A stretch of 64,000 bases of DNA from Morganella psychrotolerans (GCF_001676055.1 NZ_LZEX01000001.1:434001-498000), one strand, 5' to 3'; shown: positions 30,908-40,993, numbered from the stretch's first letter. Notes: a model not told the origin generated them from the letters alone. A program made the numbers and translations.

Positions 30908-32470
30908 TTACTTTGTGGCCGGAAGAACCAGGTCGTCATCCGGCAATTTACTGAAATCCTGAAGTTCATTTTTAAAATTGACGACTTTATCCTGCCCTGC
31001 ACATTGTGTATCTTTCAGCCAGTCACAGGTTTTATCCAGTTTTTTATCCTCAATGCCCAGCCACTGACTCAGTAACGGCAGCATAGATAATCCGCTGCGG
31101 AAATGGTTTATACGGGTTTGTGACTGAGCATCATACGCTGTGATAAAAAACGGTACCTGAAAATTAGGTTTTACACTGTCACCATGTGTCACATTGGTAT
31201 TTTCTGTTCCTTTATCCACAAACATCAGCCCGTGATCGGAAAAGTATGCCATCGTCCAGCGGCGGTTGTCTTTATCCGCCATCTGTGCAATATCTGAGAG
31301 TAATTTGTCTGTATTTTCAATACTTTTCACATAACATGAAATATTACGTGAGCCGATAAATTTATCAAAATTCTCAGTCAGGCGGCTGCACGGCTGCGGG
31401 TGTGAACCATTCAGATGCACGACTATCAGCTGCTTTCCGGAATTTTCGGCCAGCGCATCCCGGACAAACGGCAGCAGCATCTCATCAGGGCCGCCTTTAT
31501 CAGAACGGTTCGGTGCAACAAAGTGCGCAAATCCCGCTTTTTTACCCATGATCCCCACCGGTGAATCATAAATACCTTTCAAATGCTGATTCGAAATCCA
31601 GTAAGTATGAAAGCCGGCTTTATTTGCCAACGCCACTACATTATCATTCAGGTTAATGATATTTCCTTCACGGACAGCCAGAGCATTGGTCAGTGACAGT
31701 GTTGTAGAACCGGCAGCTGAAATATAATTATCAAAAAATATACCGTTCCGGTTGCTCATCCACGGAGTATTGGGGTAATGAGTAAAACCGAATCCCTGCA
31801 TGAAATCTTTACGGACACTTTCACCAATAACCAGAATATAGGTATCATAGCCGGTATCGTGCACAACGGGATCCCAGTGGTCACTGGTTTCAATTACTTT
31901 GGCGTAACGCAAATTGTCTTTACGGATTTGAGCATAGCTATTATAGCTGTCACGAAAAAAACGGATTTCCGGCAGGCCTGATTTAAAAACAGAGGTAATA
32001 CCTTCTGATTTTCCCTGAATATAATCTTTTGATGAAGACCAGAAGGCACTGATAAAAAAGATAATAAACAGTGTCAATCGCCAACTGCGTTTTTTCGGGG
32101 TACTCAGTAAGCACGCCATAACTGCAGAAACAGTCATTACTCCCAGATATAAATAGGTTTTTACCGGAAGCCCGGCAATATATTCAAGGGATTCATTATT
32201 ATCCGTATACATCAGTGAACCGATGGCATTCACATCAGGATAACCGTAATTAAGACCAACCGCCCCGTAGATAAGCCCGGCCAGCCAATAAATTACAATC
32301 AGCGCTATGTATAATGTTTTACTTAAGGATAAACAAAAGACAAATAATGCAGCCGCACTTAAAACATAAATAAATTTATATTCATAGCCGAAGCACAGAT
32401 GAAGAAGAGAGAAAAAGAGAAATAACCCAGCCGTTGCAATCAGGTTTTTTAGCGTGCTTTTTATTGTCAT
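30908..32470 (-). CDS. Phosphoethanolamine transferase-like membrane sulfatase-fold enzyme
   Basis: About 520 residues from the ATG at 32470 (an earlier in-frame start at 32557 adds an unlikely tail). Five N-terminal membrane helices (about 1-170) precede a periplasmic alkaline-phosphatase-fold domain. Motifs: VIGESVRKDFMQGFGF (metal site), AAGSTTLSLTNAL with the likely nucleophile threonine, HLNGSHPQPC, and AYFSDHGLMF. This is the EptA/EptB/CptA/OpgE family, which adds phosphoethanolamine to lipid A, core or glucans. I cannot say which. Expression may interact with the arn pathway in setting surface charge. Confidence 0.75.
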   Translation of the reverse strand: MTIKSTLKNLIATAGLFLFFSLLHLCFGYEYKFIYVLSAAALFVFCLSLSKTLYIALIVIYWLAGLIYGAVGLNYGYPDVNAIGSLMYTDNNESLEYIAGLPVKTYLYLGVMTVSAVMACLLSTPKKRSWRLTLFIIFFISAFWSSSKDYIQGKSEGITSVFKSGLPEIRFFRDSYNSYAQIRKDNLRYAKVIETSDHWDPVVHDTGYDTYILVIGESVRKDFMQGFGFTHYPNTPWMSNRNGIFFDNYISAAGSTTLSLTNALAVREGNIINLNDNVVALANKAGFHTYWISNQHLKGIYDSPVGIMGKKAGFAHFVAPNRSDKGGPDEMLLPFVRDALAENSGKQLIVVHLNGSHPQPCSRLTENFDKFIGSRNISCYVKSIENTDKLLSDIAQMADKDNRRWTMAYFSDHGLMFVDKGTENTNVTHGDSVKPNFQVPFFITAYDAQSQTRINHFRSGLSMLPLLSQWLGIEDKKLDKTCDWLKDTQCAGQDKVVNFKNELQDFSKLPDDDLVLPATK

Positions 32471-32654
32471 TTGAAATAATTCATATTCGTAACTAAAAAT
32501 GAGGTCAGCATTATAGCGGGACTGATAACAGGATACGACAGCTTTTGCCACCAGCAATGAATGTTTCTCATCACATCCCTGTATCTCATCAGGGTATAAC
32601 CGAATTATTACGTTAAGAATTGATACAATTTATCATTATTCATTCACCACCTGT

Positions 32655-32745
32655 AAAACACTTTCCGCTATGATTCAGCCCGTAGTAGAGATAAGTGAAC
32701 TTTTGGTATTACTCTTGCCCTGATCCTGAATCAGGGCTTTTTTTA
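32655..32745 (+). ncRNA. Candidate small RNA with an orphan terminator
   Basis: GCCCTGAT CCTG ATCAGGGC-type hairpin followed by seven T (about 32715-32745) on the plus strand, yet the genes on both sides are on the minus strand. So something transcribed to the right from about 32650 may end here. No frame with a ribosome binding site was seen inside. Similarity to named sRNAs was not recognised. Confidence 0.35.
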
Positions 32746-32827
32746 TTGTTCTGTTTACCACTTACAATGCAATTTCAGACACACTCTGCATTTTCCTCAA
32801 TATACCTATATCGGTTATGACAGATTG

Positions 32828-33508
32828 TCAGTCTGTCATTGCCAGAGCACTGTATGCGTTTTTGACTTTCCACAGGTATCGCGGAGCCTGCGGTGCCGGA
32901 TGTTTGCTCCGGACATGCTCATAAAATTCATCCGGTGATAATGCATTGATTTTTGTAATCGCCAGTGCGCGGTCATTATCAAAGGTACGCAATAATGCAC
33001 CGGCTCCGTTTACATAGGACACAATCGTTGCGTAATTAAGTGTTTGCGGATTGGTAATACCGGCAAGGTGCTGATCACGGATAATCCGGATATAGGTTGT
33101 GCCGATATCAATATTGGTTTGCGGATCAAGCAGGTCACGGGTTGATGGCTCGCCGTTGCGCCCTTTCATGCGGTAAGCATCGCGCCCGGCCGTAGAGGCT
33201 TTAATCTGCATCAGCCCGACAGCATTCGATTTACTGATAACATCAGGCCGGTAAGAGGATTCCACTTCAATAATAGCGCGGATCAATGTTTCATCGATTT
33301 TATAACTGTTGGATGCCTGGCGGATAAACTGATCAAACGGTGTCGCCGGATAAATACCACTTGCGTTTCCCTGCGCAGGAAACAGCGAAGCGTCATAATC
33401 AGCGGATGGCGTCTTATTTATCCAGCCGCCGGTACGGGTCTGTTTATTGCTTCCTGAGCAACCCGCTATTAATAATGCTATTGCAATCACACTAACGGTT
33501 TTTTTCAC
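32828..33508 (-). CDS. emtA: Membrane-bound lytic murein transglycosylase EmtA/MltE
   Basis: A lipoprotein of 226 residues from the GTG at 33508 (AAGGG site upstream); a longer ATG frame from 33544 would precede the signal. Lipobox LLIAGC. The SLT domain carries the catalytic glutamate in IIEVESSYRP, then SKSNAVGLMQIKAST and YVNGAGALLRTF, and the C-terminus HPAPQAPRYLWK matches E. coli EmtA. It cuts glycan strands to 1,6-anhydro ends in the outer-membrane periplasmic face. Confidence 0.88.
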   Translation of the reverse strand: MKKTVSVIAIALLIAGCSGSNKQTRTGGWINKTPSADYDASLFPAQGNASGIYPATPFDQFIRQASNSYKIDETLIRAIIEVESSYRPDVISKSNAVGLMQIKASTAGRDAYRMKGRNGEPSTRDLLDPQTNIDIGTTYIRIIRDQHLAGITNPQTLNYATIVSYVNGAGALLRTFDNDRALAITKINALSPDEFYEHVRSKHPAPQAPRYLWKVKNAYSALAMTD

Positions 33509-33660
33509 TGTGCTACCCTTTATCCGGCGTTCTTCTGGCGTCAAGAATACTGAAAATGTACAGAAACAAAAAGAAGTTTACTTAACTTTTACTTTCCCCG
33601 TAATTCATAGCATAGTGTGAACCAATACCCTTGAATGTTATAAAGATATTACAAAAGTGC

Positions 33661-33694
33661 TTGACAGCATCAAATGATATTGATAATCATTATC
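33661..33694 (+). promoter_or_regulatory. sit promoter with a strong Fur box
   Basis: TTGACA at 33661-33666 fits a -35 element. GATATTGATAATCATTATC at 33676-33694 matches the Fur consensus at about 17 of 19 positions and would cover the -10 region. It lies about 50 bases before sitA, so iron repression of sitABCD is expected. Manganese control by MntR, seen in some relatives, was not identified. Confidence 0.85.
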
Positions 33695-33745
33695 AGTAAG
33701 GATATCCTTAGTTTTTGTCACACTTTAACCAGGCAGGCTGATACT

Positions 33746-34675
33746 ATGAACAAAAAACAAAAGACCCTCTTTCCCGCTTCCCTGTCGCGCATATTGCGCC
33801 ATTGCGTCCTGCTGCTCACACTAAGTGCTGTCAGTTGGTATGCCACTGCGGCTGATAAAAAGTTTAAAGTCGTCACCACCTTTACTATTATTCAGGATAT
33901 GGCACAAAATGTTGCCGGTGATGCAGCTATTGTGGAGTCCATCACAAAACCGGGTGCTGAGATCCATGATTATCAGCCGACCCCGAAAGATATTATGCGT
34001 GCACAGGATGCAGATTTGATTCTGTGGAACGGGTTGAACCTGGAGCGCTGGTTCGAGCGTTTTTTTGAGAATTTACAAGATGTTCCGGCTGTTGTAATCA
34101 CTGAGGGCATTAAACCTAATTCGATTCGTGGCGGCACCTATAACGGTAACCCGAACCCGCATGCCTGGATGTCCCCTGCTAATGCCCTTGTTTATGTCGA
34201 TAATATCCGTGCCGCTCTGGTGAAACACGATCCTGCAAATGCAGATACCTATAATAAAAATGCAGCCGCTTATTCAGAAAAAATCAAAGCGATGGATGCG
34301 CCTCTGCGCGCCCGGCTGGCAAAAATCCCTGAAAATCAGCGCTGGCTGGCAACCAGTGAAGGTGCCTTCAGTTACCTCGCCAATGATTACGGATTTCAGG
34401 AAGTGTATTTGTGGCCGATTAATGCCGAAGAACAAGGCACACCACAGCAGGTTCGCCATATCATTGATACTATAAGAAAATATTCAATTCCGGTTGTTTT
34501 CAGCGAAAGCACTATTTCTGATAAACCGGCAAAACAGGTTGCCAAAGAGACGGGGGCAAAATATGGCGGCGTGCTGTATGTGGATTCACTGTCAACCGCA
34601 GAAGGCCCTGTCCCGACTTATATAGATTTACTTAATGTGACCGTAGATACGATTGCCAAAGGATTTAACCAATGA
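33746..34675 (+). CDS. sitA: Iron/manganese-binding periplasmic protein SitA
   Basis: A 309-residue cluster A-I solute-binding protein, starting at the ATG 33746; a frame open from 33674 would begin inside the Fur box. Signal peptide about 1-35 ends [11 protein letters not shown]. Metal ligands visible: histidine in EIHDYQPTP, histidine in NPHAWMSP, glutamate in [12 protein letters not shown] region and aspartate in the last third. It binds Mn2+/Fe2+ and delivers to SitBCD. Overlaps sitB by 4 bases. Confidence 0.92.
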   Translation: MNKKQKTLFPASLSRILRHCVLLLTLSAVSWYATAADKKFKVVTTFTIIQDMAQNVAGDAAIVESITKPGAEIHDYQPTPKDIMRAQDADLILWNGLNLERWFERFFENLQDVPAVVITEGIKPNSIRGGTYNGNPNPHAWMSPANALVYVDNIRAALVKHDPANADTYNKNAAAYSEKIKAMDAPLRARLAKIPENQRWLATSEGAFSYLANDYGFQEVYLWPINAEEQGTPQQVRHIIDTIRKYSIPVVFSESTISDKPAKQVAKETGAKYGGVLYVDSLSTAEGPVPTYIDLLNVTVDTIAKGFNQ

Positions 34676-35556
34676 GTGAACTTGCCGGTAAACCGCGATT
34701 GGTTGTCGATAATGCAACCGTGACTTATAACAATGGCCACACGGCTATTTATGATGCCAGCTTTACTATCGACGGAGGATCTATCTGCGCGCTTGTCGGC
34801 ATCAACGGCAGTGGTAAATCCACGCTGTTCAAAACGATTATGGGTCTGGTTACGCCGACACAAGGCCGGGTAACACTCAATGATGAGCCGGTACGCACGG
34901 CTCTGAAAAAAAATATTATCGCCTACGTTCCGCAGACCGAAGAAGTGGACTGGAATTTTCCGGTGCTGGTGTCAGATGTGGTTATGATGGGACGTTACGG
35001 CAAAATGGGCTTTCTGCGCATTCCCGGCAAAGCAGATAAAAAAGCGGTTGCCGATGCTATTGAACGCGTTGGTTTAACCGGTTTAAGTCACCGCCAGATT
35101 GGTGAGCTGTCCGGCGGACAAAAAAAACGGGTATTCCTCGCCCGCGCACTTGCGCAGGAAGGGAAAGTTCTCCTTCTGGATGAACCCTTTACCGGGGTGG
35201 ATGTAAAAACAGAAAATGCCATTGTCGACCTGCTGCGCGCACTACGTGAAGAGGGTCATCTGGTGCTGGTATCCACCCATAACCTCGGCAGTGTGCCGGA
35301 GTTCTGCGATCATGTGATCCTGATTAACCGAACCGTGCTGGACAGCGGTCCTACTGCCACCACCTTTACACAAAAAAACCTGGAAAAAACCTTTGGCGGT
35401 GTTCTGCGTCATATCAACCTTTCCGGATCAGATCTTCATGACGATGATGATCCGCGCTCACTCACGGTTATCACCGATGATGAACGGGCTGCTGTTTTCT
35501 ACGGCCATCAGGATAATCTGACTGTGCAAACCGGCACTAAGGATGAACGGCCATGA
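34672..35556 (+). CDS. sitB: Iron/manganese ABC transporter ATPase SitB
   Basis: A 294-residue ATPase. Walker [10 protein letters not shown], signature [16 protein letters not shown], Walker [13 protein letters not shown], switch histidine in [12 protein letters not shown]. The C-terminal extension after about residue 250 ([11 protein letters not shown]) is typical of SitB/YfeB. Couples ATP to metal import with SitC and SitD. Overlaps sitC by 4 bases. Confidence 0.92.
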   Translation: MSELAGKPRLVVDNATVTYNNGHTAIYDASFTIDGGSICALVGINGSGKSTLFKTIMGLVTPTQGRVTLNDEPVRTALKKNIIAYVPQTEEVDWNFPVLVSDVVMMGRYGKMGFLRIPGKADKKAVADAIERVGLTGLSHRQIGELSGGQKKRVFLARALAQEGKVLLLDEPFTGVDVKTENAIVDLLRALREEGHLVLVSTHNLGSVPEFCDHVILINRTVLDSGPTATTFTQKNLEKTFGGVLRHINLSGSDLHDDDDPRSLTVITDDERAAVFYGHQDNLTVQTGTKDERP

Positions 35557-36428
35557 TTGAGCTGTTGCTTCAGCCGTTTGAATACAACTATATGGTAAAA
35601 GCTATCTGGGTCAGCGCAATTGTGGGAGCCGTCTGTGCGTTTCTCTCTGCTTACCTGATGCTGAAAGGCTGGTCACTGATGGGGGATGCGCTCTCCCACT
35701 CTGTGGTTCCCGGCGTTGCGGGCGCTTATGCGCTCGGCTTTCCGTACTCAGTCGGTGCTTTTTTTACCGGTATGCTGGCGGCACTTTCCATGACATTTGT
35801 CCGTCATCTGACCCGGTTGCGGGAAGATGCGGTGATCGGGTTTATCTTTTCCACCTTCTTTGCCGCCGGTCTGCTGATTGTCTCGCTGAACCCGACGTCC
35901 GTAAATGTGCAGACGATTATCATGGGGAACATCCTCGGGATCGCTGATACCGATATGTTGCAGGTGGAGATTATTATTGCCGTTTCATTCCTGGTACTGA
36001 TGTTTATCTGGAAAGATTTACTGGTGGTCTTTTTTGATGAAACCCATGCCCGCTCTATCGGACTGAACCCGCCGGCACTGAAAATCATCTTTTTTACCCT
36101 GCTCAGTGCCTGTACGGTTGCGGCCCTGCAAACTGTCGGTGCAATACTGGTTATCGCCATGGTTATCACGCCGGGTGCAACCGCATACCTGTTAACTGAT
36201 CAGTTTAAAAAATTACTGATAACCGCGGTCATTTTAGGCGCGGTGACCAGCAGCGTCGGCGCTTACCTGAGTTATTTTCTCAATGGTGCCACCGGCGGCA
36301 TGATAGTTACCTTACAAACTGTCGTATTTCTGTTTGCCTTTTTCTTCGCACCAAAACACGGCATGTTATCGACCCGCCGCCGTGCGCGCCGTGAATCCGC
36401 AGCGTTACGTCAAGAGGCAAAATTATGA
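35553..36428 (+). CDS. sitC: Iron/manganese ABC transporter permease SitC
   Basis: A 291-residue ABC-3 permease with about eight helices. The opening [22 protein letters not shown] and the [19 protein letters not shown] signature are typical. Basic tail ([15 protein letters not shown]). Overlaps sitD by 4 bases. Similar to SitD (shared [11 protein letters not shown] motif), pointing to ancient duplication and a heterodimeric channel. Confidence 0.92.
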   Translation: MIELLLQPFEYNYMVKAIWVSAIVGAVCAFLSAYLMLKGWSLMGDALSHSVVPGVAGAYALGFPYSVGAFFTGMLAALSMTFVRHLTRLREDAVIGFIFSTFFAAGLLIVSLNPTSVNVQTIIMGNILGIADTDMLQVEIIIAVSFLVLMFIWKDLLVVFFDETHARSIGLNPPALKIIFFTLLSACTVAALQTVGAILVIAMVITPGATAYLLTDQFKKLLITAVILGAVTSSVGAYLSYFLNGATGGMIVTLQTVVFLFAFFFAPKHGMLSTRRRARRESAALRQEAKL

Positions 36429-37279
36429 GTGATTTTCTGACCTCACTGTTTATTGACCCTTTTGCATTTCCGTTTATGCAACGGGCAATGTTTGCGGCGA
36501 TCATCACAGGCGCTGTCTGTGCCGTGCTCTCCTGCTTTCTGGTGCTCAAAGGCTGGTCACTGATGGGGGATGCTATCTCTCATGCCGTGTTACCGGGAAT
36601 TGTTCTCGCCTTTGTTATGGGCATCCCGATTATTATCGGTGCCTTTGTTTCAGGCTTGTTCTGTGCTTTTGCCACCGGATACCTGAAAGAACACAGCCGG
36701 ATCAAAGAAGATACGGTTATGGGGATTGTTTTTTCCGGCATGTTTGCTCTCGGCCTGGTTCTGTTTACCCGGATAGATACCGATCAGCATCTGACGCACA
36801 TCCTGTTCGGCAATATACTCGGGATCACCCGGGCAGAACTGTATCAGACCATGGTGATTGCGGGGCTGACCATGGTTGTGCTGATGATAAAATACAAAGA
36901 TTTCATGCTCTACTGTTTCGATCCGAACCAAGCGCGCGTTATCGGTTTGCCTGTCCGCCTGCTGCATTACGGGCTGCTGTCACTGCTGGCACTGACCATT
37001 GTTGCGGCACTGCAGGCTGTCGGGATAATCCTTGTGATCGCCATGCTTATCTCGCCCGGCATCATTGCTTTCCTGTTGTGCCGCAGTTTCGGCAAAATGA
37101 TCATAGTTGCTGTTGCCGTATCAGTCAGCTCAAGTTATATCGGGACAGTTGTCAGCTTCCATATCGATGGTGCAACCGGTGCCTGTATCGTTCTGGTTCA
37201 GGCGCTCTATTTTGTCATTGCCCTGATTTACAACCAGCTCCGGTTATCCGCACTCAAACGTCACAGACAAATTGCCTGA
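36425..37279 (+). CDS. sitD: Iron/manganese ABC transporter permease SitD
   Basis: A 284-residue ABC-3 permease, last gene of sitABCD. Signature [22 protein letters not shown], and GIILVIAMLISPGIIAFLL near the C-terminus. About eight membrane helices. Followed by an inverted repeat at 37289-37320. Confidence 0.92.
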   Translation: MSDFLTSLFIDPFAFPFMQRAMFAAIITGAVCAVLSCFLVLKGWSLMGDAISHAVLPGIVLAFVMGIPIIIGAFVSGLFCAFATGYLKEHSRIKEDTVMGIVFSGMFALGLVLFTRIDTDQHLTHILFGNILGITRAELYQTMVIAGLTMVVLMIKYKDFMLYCFDPNQARVIGLPVRLLHYGLLSLLALTIVAALQAVGIILVIAMLISPGIIAFLLCRSFGKMIIVAVAVSVSSSYIGTVVSFHIDGATGACIVLVQALYFVIALIYNQLRLSALKRHRQIA

Positions 37280-37288
37280 TAACGCTGT

Positions 37289-37320
37289 GCAGTGATTATT
37301 CTGCGAACGGAATAATCACT
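37289..37320. terminator. Inverted repeat after sitD
   Basis: CAGTGATTATTC and GAATAATCACTG form a perfect 12-bp stem with an 8-base loop 10 bases after the sitD stop. There is no clear T run after it, so it may work as a weak terminator or an mRNA 3' end stabiliser. Confidence 0.5.
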
Positions 37321-37475
37321 GCGTTTCAGGTGAAGATATCCTGAAATACTCTGCATATCCCCTTTTTTGCTATTTCCCTGCCACTAGTGTGCAATTTGTG
37401 TGAGACATCCGCTTTTTTCTTTTATATTCCGACTGTAGAATAAATGAACTGATTAACGGCTTAGTGAGGTGGCTC

Positions 37476-38339
37476 ATGTGGCAAGCAGTGGGACGTATAC
37501 TCAGTGAACACTTCGGTGAACATTCGTTCTCTGATAAAAAGCAGCTTGATGGTGGTGAAATCCATCGTTCCTGGTATGCCTGTTATGGCGATCACCCGGT
37601 CTTTATCAAATACAACCGGCGCGATATGCTGCAGGTCTTTAAAACAGAAGCAGAACAACTGGATGCGCTGAGTCGCAGCAGCACACTGACCACACCTGCC
37701 GTTTATGGTGTCGGCTCAACAAAAGAGCACAGTTTCCTGATTATGGAATACCTGCCGCTGAAGCCTTTTGATTCACATACCGCTTATGTATTCGGACAAC
37801 AACTGGCGCGTCTGCATCAGTGGCATGAACAACCCCGCTACGGTTTTGATGAAGACAATCTGCTCGGGACTAACCCGCAGCCGAATGCCTGGGATAAAAA
37901 ATGGGCCTCTTTCTTTGCTGAAAAGCGTATCGGCTGGCAGTTACAGCTCGCCAAGGAAAAAGGCATTGTGTATGGCGATATTGATACGATTGTCGAACGT
38001 GTACAAGAGCGCCTGAATAACCATCAGCCACAACCCTCTCTGCTTCACGGTGATTTATGGCCGGCAAACTGTGCCGCTGTCACTGACGGAAGAACAGTTG
38101 CCTTTGATCCTGCCTGTTACTGGGGTGATCGTGAATGTGATTTGGCAATGCTCACTTTTTTCCCTGAACTGCCAATGCAAATCCTCGACGGCTATCAGCA
38201 GATATGGCCGCTCGACAGTGGTTTTTTAGACCGGCAGCCCCTTTACCAGCTCTATTACCAGCTTCACCGCAGTCACTTATTCGGTGACCGTTATTATCAG
38301 AGTGCACAGAGTATTGTTGATGATATTCTGACCCGCTGA
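37476..38339 (+). CDS. yniA: Fructosamine kinase-family protein YniA
   Basis: A 287-residue kinase-like protein closely matching E. coli YniA along its length (opening MWQAVGRILSEH). I chose the ATG at 37476, which has a GAGGT site; a frame 12 bases longer exists. The catalytic segment is LLHGDLWPANC and the metal-binding aspartate lies in AFDPACYWGD. The family phosphorylates ketosamines for deglycation. It begins the conserved yniA-yniB-hxpB-ydjM-tcyP run. Confidence 0.9.
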   Translation: MWQAVGRILSEHFGEHSFSDKKQLDGGEIHRSWYACYGDHPVFIKYNRRDMLQVFKTEAEQLDALSRSSTLTTPAVYGVGSTKEHSFLIMEYLPLKPFDSHTAYVFGQQLARLHQWHEQPRYGFDEDNLLGTNPQPNAWDKKWASFFAEKRIGWQLQLAKEKGIVYGDIDTIVERVQERLNNHQPQPSLLHGDLWPANCAAVTDGRTVAFDPACYWGDRECDLAMLTFFPELPMQILDGYQQIWPLDSGFLDRQPLYQLYYQLHRSHLFGDRYYQSAQSIVDDILTR

Positions 38340-38348
38340 AACATTATC

Positions 38349-38474
38349 TATACCCAACGTCATTCAAGATGCAGGCAGGCGGCAAAGGAAGATAGACGGG
38401 GAGCATAGGTTAACTATGTAACCCGACTTCTGAGTGCAGCCAACGAATCTGCAGTTTGAATGAATAAGGGTATA
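38349..38474. repeat. MITE-like palindromic repeat, full copy
   Basis: A 126-base copy between yniA and yniB. The left end is TATACCCAACGTCATTCAAG and the right end is TGAATGAATAAGGGTATA, imperfect inverted repeats. Between them lie GCAGGCAGGCGGCAA and CAGCCAACGAA modules shared with the other copies. TA at both ends suggests insertion at TA. It has no coding capacity. Confidence 0.85.
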
Positions 38475-38519
38475 CCCGTTACATTACGGATATTACAGAG
38501 CTTATTGCAGTAGACAGAA

Positions 38520-38554
38520 AAACGCCCCGTACATGTTAATGCCGGGGCGTTTTT
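38520..38554. terminator. Terminator between yniA and yniB
   Basis: AAACGCCCC and GGGGCGTTTTT arms around a 15-base loop, between two convergent genes; A and T runs at both ends make it a likely two-way terminator. Confidence 0.75.
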
Positions 38555-38574
38555 CTTCAGACTATCCGCCGTAA

Positions 38575-39114
38575 TTACCAGTTAAGAAATTTAATTAAAA
38601 ACCATGCAATCACGCCTATAAACACAGGGAGTACATACAACACAAAAATCTGACGAAAAATAGTATGGTTAGGAATCCGAATTTTGGCTTTTAAGTCCTC
38701 AAGTGTTTTTCCGCTCTCTCTGGCATTTTCAATAATGCTCTGATCTTCAATATTTTCCCGGATAAATTTCACCTGTCTTGACATGCGGATCCCGGATGCA
38801 CTCAGCGCCAGACCAACAAACATCAGAATATAAATCAGCAGAAAACTTAGATTATAACTCTCCGTTCCCAGTAATTTGTCCGGTGTAGGTGAGTTACGCC
38901 AGAATACATTCAGGAACGGTGTGTTCACCCGGATCATTTCCGTAACAACATTAATAAAATCCCCGATAACGGCATTAATTTTGTCACTGGCAGTGCTTTG
39001 CTGATGTGCCAGTTTCAGTAAAGAGACTATGGTTGAAATCAGCGCAGGAATAAATACCACCCACCCTGCCACACGTTTAAATACAGCGAGCCAGCGAGCC
39101 TGTTGCAACGTCAT
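38575..39114 (-). CDS. yniB: Inner-membrane protein YniB
   Basis: A 179-residue protein with three hydrophobic segments (VVFIPALISTIVSLL, FLLIYILMFVGLALSASG, IFVLYVLPVFIGVIAWFLI). It matches E. coli YniB in length and in NTPFLNVFWRNSPTP, SRQVKFIRE and PNHTIFRQIF. Function unknown also in E. coli. It lies convergent with yniA and divergent from hxpB, as in E. coli. Confidence 0.85.
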   Translation of the reverse strand: MTLQQARWLAVFKRVAGWVVFIPALISTIVSLLKLAHQQSTASDKINAVIGDFINVVTEMIRVNTPFLNVFWRNSPTPDKLLGTESYNLSFLLIYILMFVGLALSASGIRMSRQVKFIRENIEDQSIIENARESGKTLEDLKAKIRIPNHTIFRQIFVLYVLPVFIGVIAWFLIKFLNW

Positions 39115-39295
39115 TCGTTTTCCTCATTTTATCTTTTAACGCTAATGATAACGCAGAAAACAGGTGAAAATCATTAGCAATATTCTGACCTTTTATAGCC
39201 GCGTAAATTATTGACGCATTTAATGAATTCTGCCAGTCCCCTTGTTACAATCGCTGTGCGTTTTAATTCATTGATAATTATCAGGAGCATACGCT

Positions 39296-39961
39296 ATGTC
39301 CTACACACTACCTATTCAGGCCGCTATTTTTGATATGGATGGCTTACTGATTGATTCTGAACCCTTTTGGTTACAAGGAGAGGAACAGGTTTTCAGCAGT
39401 CTGGGTCTGGATATGTCCCTGCGGGATAAATTACCCGACTTACTGGGGCTGCGTATCGATCAGGTCGTTGAATTATGGTATCACGCGTCCCCGTGGCAGG
39501 GCCCGGACAAACAGGAAGTCACACAGCGGATTATTGATACCACGATTGCGATGGTGGAAAAAGAGCGTCCGTTACTGCCGGGTGTAGAGCATGCATTGAC
39601 ACTGTGCCGGGATGCCGGTCTGAAAATTGCGCTGGCGTCTGCTTCCCCGCTCTATATGCTGGAATCTGTCCTGAATATGTTTAACATCCGTGACTATTTT
39701 GATGCAGTCGTCTCTGCCGGTGATTTGCCTTACAGCAAGCCACACCCGCAGGTTTACCTGAATGCCGCTCAGGCACTCGGTGTAAAACCGGTGCAATGTG
39801 TTTCACTGGAAGATTCCGTCAATGGCATGATTTCCTGCAAAGCCGCGCGTATGCGGTCTATTGTCATACCGGCAAAAGAGAATGCGGACGATCCGCGCTG
39901 GTCGCTGGCAGATTATAAGCTGGCCTCATTAAATGAACTGACAGCGGACATGATCCGTTAA
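39296..39961 (+). CDS. hxpB: HAD-family sugar phosphatase HxpB (YniC)
   Basis: A 221-residue HAD hydrolase with nucleophile FDMDGLLIDSEP (DxD), motif II ALASASP, lysine in YSKPHPQVY and acidic motif IV SLEDSVNG. The cap domain follows the nucleophile. E. coli YniC dephosphorylates 2-deoxyglucose-6-phosphate and hexose phosphates. Position between yniB and ydjM is conserved. Confidence 0.9.
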   Translation: MSYTLPIQAAIFDMDGLLIDSEPFWLQGEEQVFSSLGLDMSLRDKLPDLLGLRIDQVVELWYHASPWQGPDKQEVTQRIIDTTIAMVEKERPLLPGVEHALTLCRDAGLKIALASASPLYMLESVLNMFNIRDYFDAVVSAGDLPYSKPHPQVYLNAAQALGVKPVQCVSLEDSVNGMISCKAARMRSIVIPAKENADDPRWSLADYKLASLNELTADMIR

Positions 39962-39982
39962 GCCTCCCGGCGGCAGGGATCT

Positions 39983-40133
39983 CCTGCCGTTTGAATGAAT
40001 AAGGGTATATACCCAACGTCATTCAAGATGCAGGCAGGCGGCAAGCTCCGACCGCCGGGGAGCATAGATAACTATGTGACCTGGCGGGCGTAGTGCAGCC
40101 AACGAACCTGCAGCTTGAATGAATAAGGGTATA
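39983..40133. repeat. MITE-like repeat: half copy joined to a full copy
   Basis: A short right-end fragment (CTGCCGTTTGAATGAATAAGGGTATA region, 39983-40009) runs directly into a full copy at 40008-40133, sharing the TATA junction. The full copy has the same TATACCCAACGTCATTCAAG and AATGAATAAGGGTATA ends as the one after yniA. The tandem arrangement suggests one copy inserted into or beside another. Confidence 0.8.
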
Positions 40134-40220
40134 GTCGAATATTCCATAGTTATCCATTAATAAATAAGCATTTTCTTTTTTATCCTCTGGTCGAACGCAT
40201 CAAAAAACTTTATACTGCGC

Positions 40221-40240
40221 CACTGTATAAATAAACACCT
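40221..40240. promoter_or_regulatory. LexA box in front of ydjM
   Basis: CACTGTATAAATAAACACCT keeps CTGT and the AT-rich centre of the LexA consensus TACTGTATATATATACAGTA, with CAC for CAG in the right half. It lies about 30 bases before ydjM. In E. coli ydjM is an SOS gene, so the site makes biological sense. Confidence 0.6.
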
Positions 40241-40267
40241 GAGTATTTACCCGGTATTGATTGCGTC

Positions 40268-40825
40268 ATGACGGCTGAAGGTCACCTGTTTTTTTCTGTC
40301 GCCTCTATAGTGATGGTTCATCAGCTCCAGATTTCGCCTGAAATTACTCAGGGGGACTGGCTGCATCTGATCCCCGGCGCGCTTGCCGGTGCATTACTGC
40401 CGGATATCGACCACCCGAAATCGATGCTTGGTCAATGGGTGCGGTTTATCTCCGTTCCCGTGTCCCGCTTATGTGGTCACCGTGGTTTTACACACAGCCT
40501 GCTGGCTATCCTGACCGGTGTTTTTTTATTTCACACCCGGCTTCCTGCCGGCTGGGCAGTACCTGCTGATTTTTACCAGGCGGTGATTGTCGGTTATCTC
40601 AGCCACCTGGTGGCGGACATGCTGACAACCGCAGGCATTCCGCTGTTATGGCCTATCCGCTGGCGTTTTTGTATTCCGATTCTGGGCAGCAAAGGCAACA
40701 AGCGGGCTGAGCGCAGTGTCGCCTTTTTTGTATTGCTGGCGGCGTTTTACCTTCCGGCTCACTGGGAGAGTTGGTGGGGGCAGTTATGGACGCTGATTCA
40801 GTCGCAATTATCAATTCAGATGTAA
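40268..40825 (+). CDS. ydjM: Inner-membrane metal-dependent hydrolase YdjM
   Basis: A 185-residue YdjM/LexA-regulated membrane hydrolase family protein. The metal-site pattern GALLPDIDHPKS and HRGFTHSLLA (DxDH and HxxxTH) is clear, with hydrophobic helices between. E. coli YdjM is induced by DNA damage, role unknown. A LexA-like box lies just upstream. ATG is preceded by a weak TTG-CG region. Confidence 0.85.
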   Translation: MTAEGHLFFSVASIVMVHQLQISPEITQGDWLHLIPGALAGALLPDIDHPKSMLGQWVRFISVPVSRLCGHRGFTHSLLAILTGVFLFHTRLPAGWAVPADFYQAVIVGYLSHLVADMLTTAGIPLLWPIRWRFCIPILGSKGNKRAERSVAFFVLLAAFYLPAHWESWWGQLWTLIQSQLSIQM

Positions 40826-40918
40826 ATAAATTATTTTTTATAACCCATGGTTATAGAAAAGACCTTATTTACTAACTATTCAGGCTAAGCAGGTTCCCTT
40901 GTCCTACAATATATATTC

Positions 40919-40993
40919 TGTAGCCAACATCATTAAGGATGCAGCAGGATCGGGTACAGCCAACGAATCGGCTGTTTGAATGAATAAAGTATA
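40919..40993. repeat. Degenerate short copy of the MITE-like repeat
   Basis: About 75 bases with AGCCAACATCATTAAGGATGCAG on the left and CAGCCAACGAATCGGCTGTTTGAATGAATAAAGTATA on the right; the middle is deleted and several positions have changed. It lies in the 313-base gap between ydjM and tcyP, which otherwise shows only AT-rich promoter-like DNA. Confidence 0.65.
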
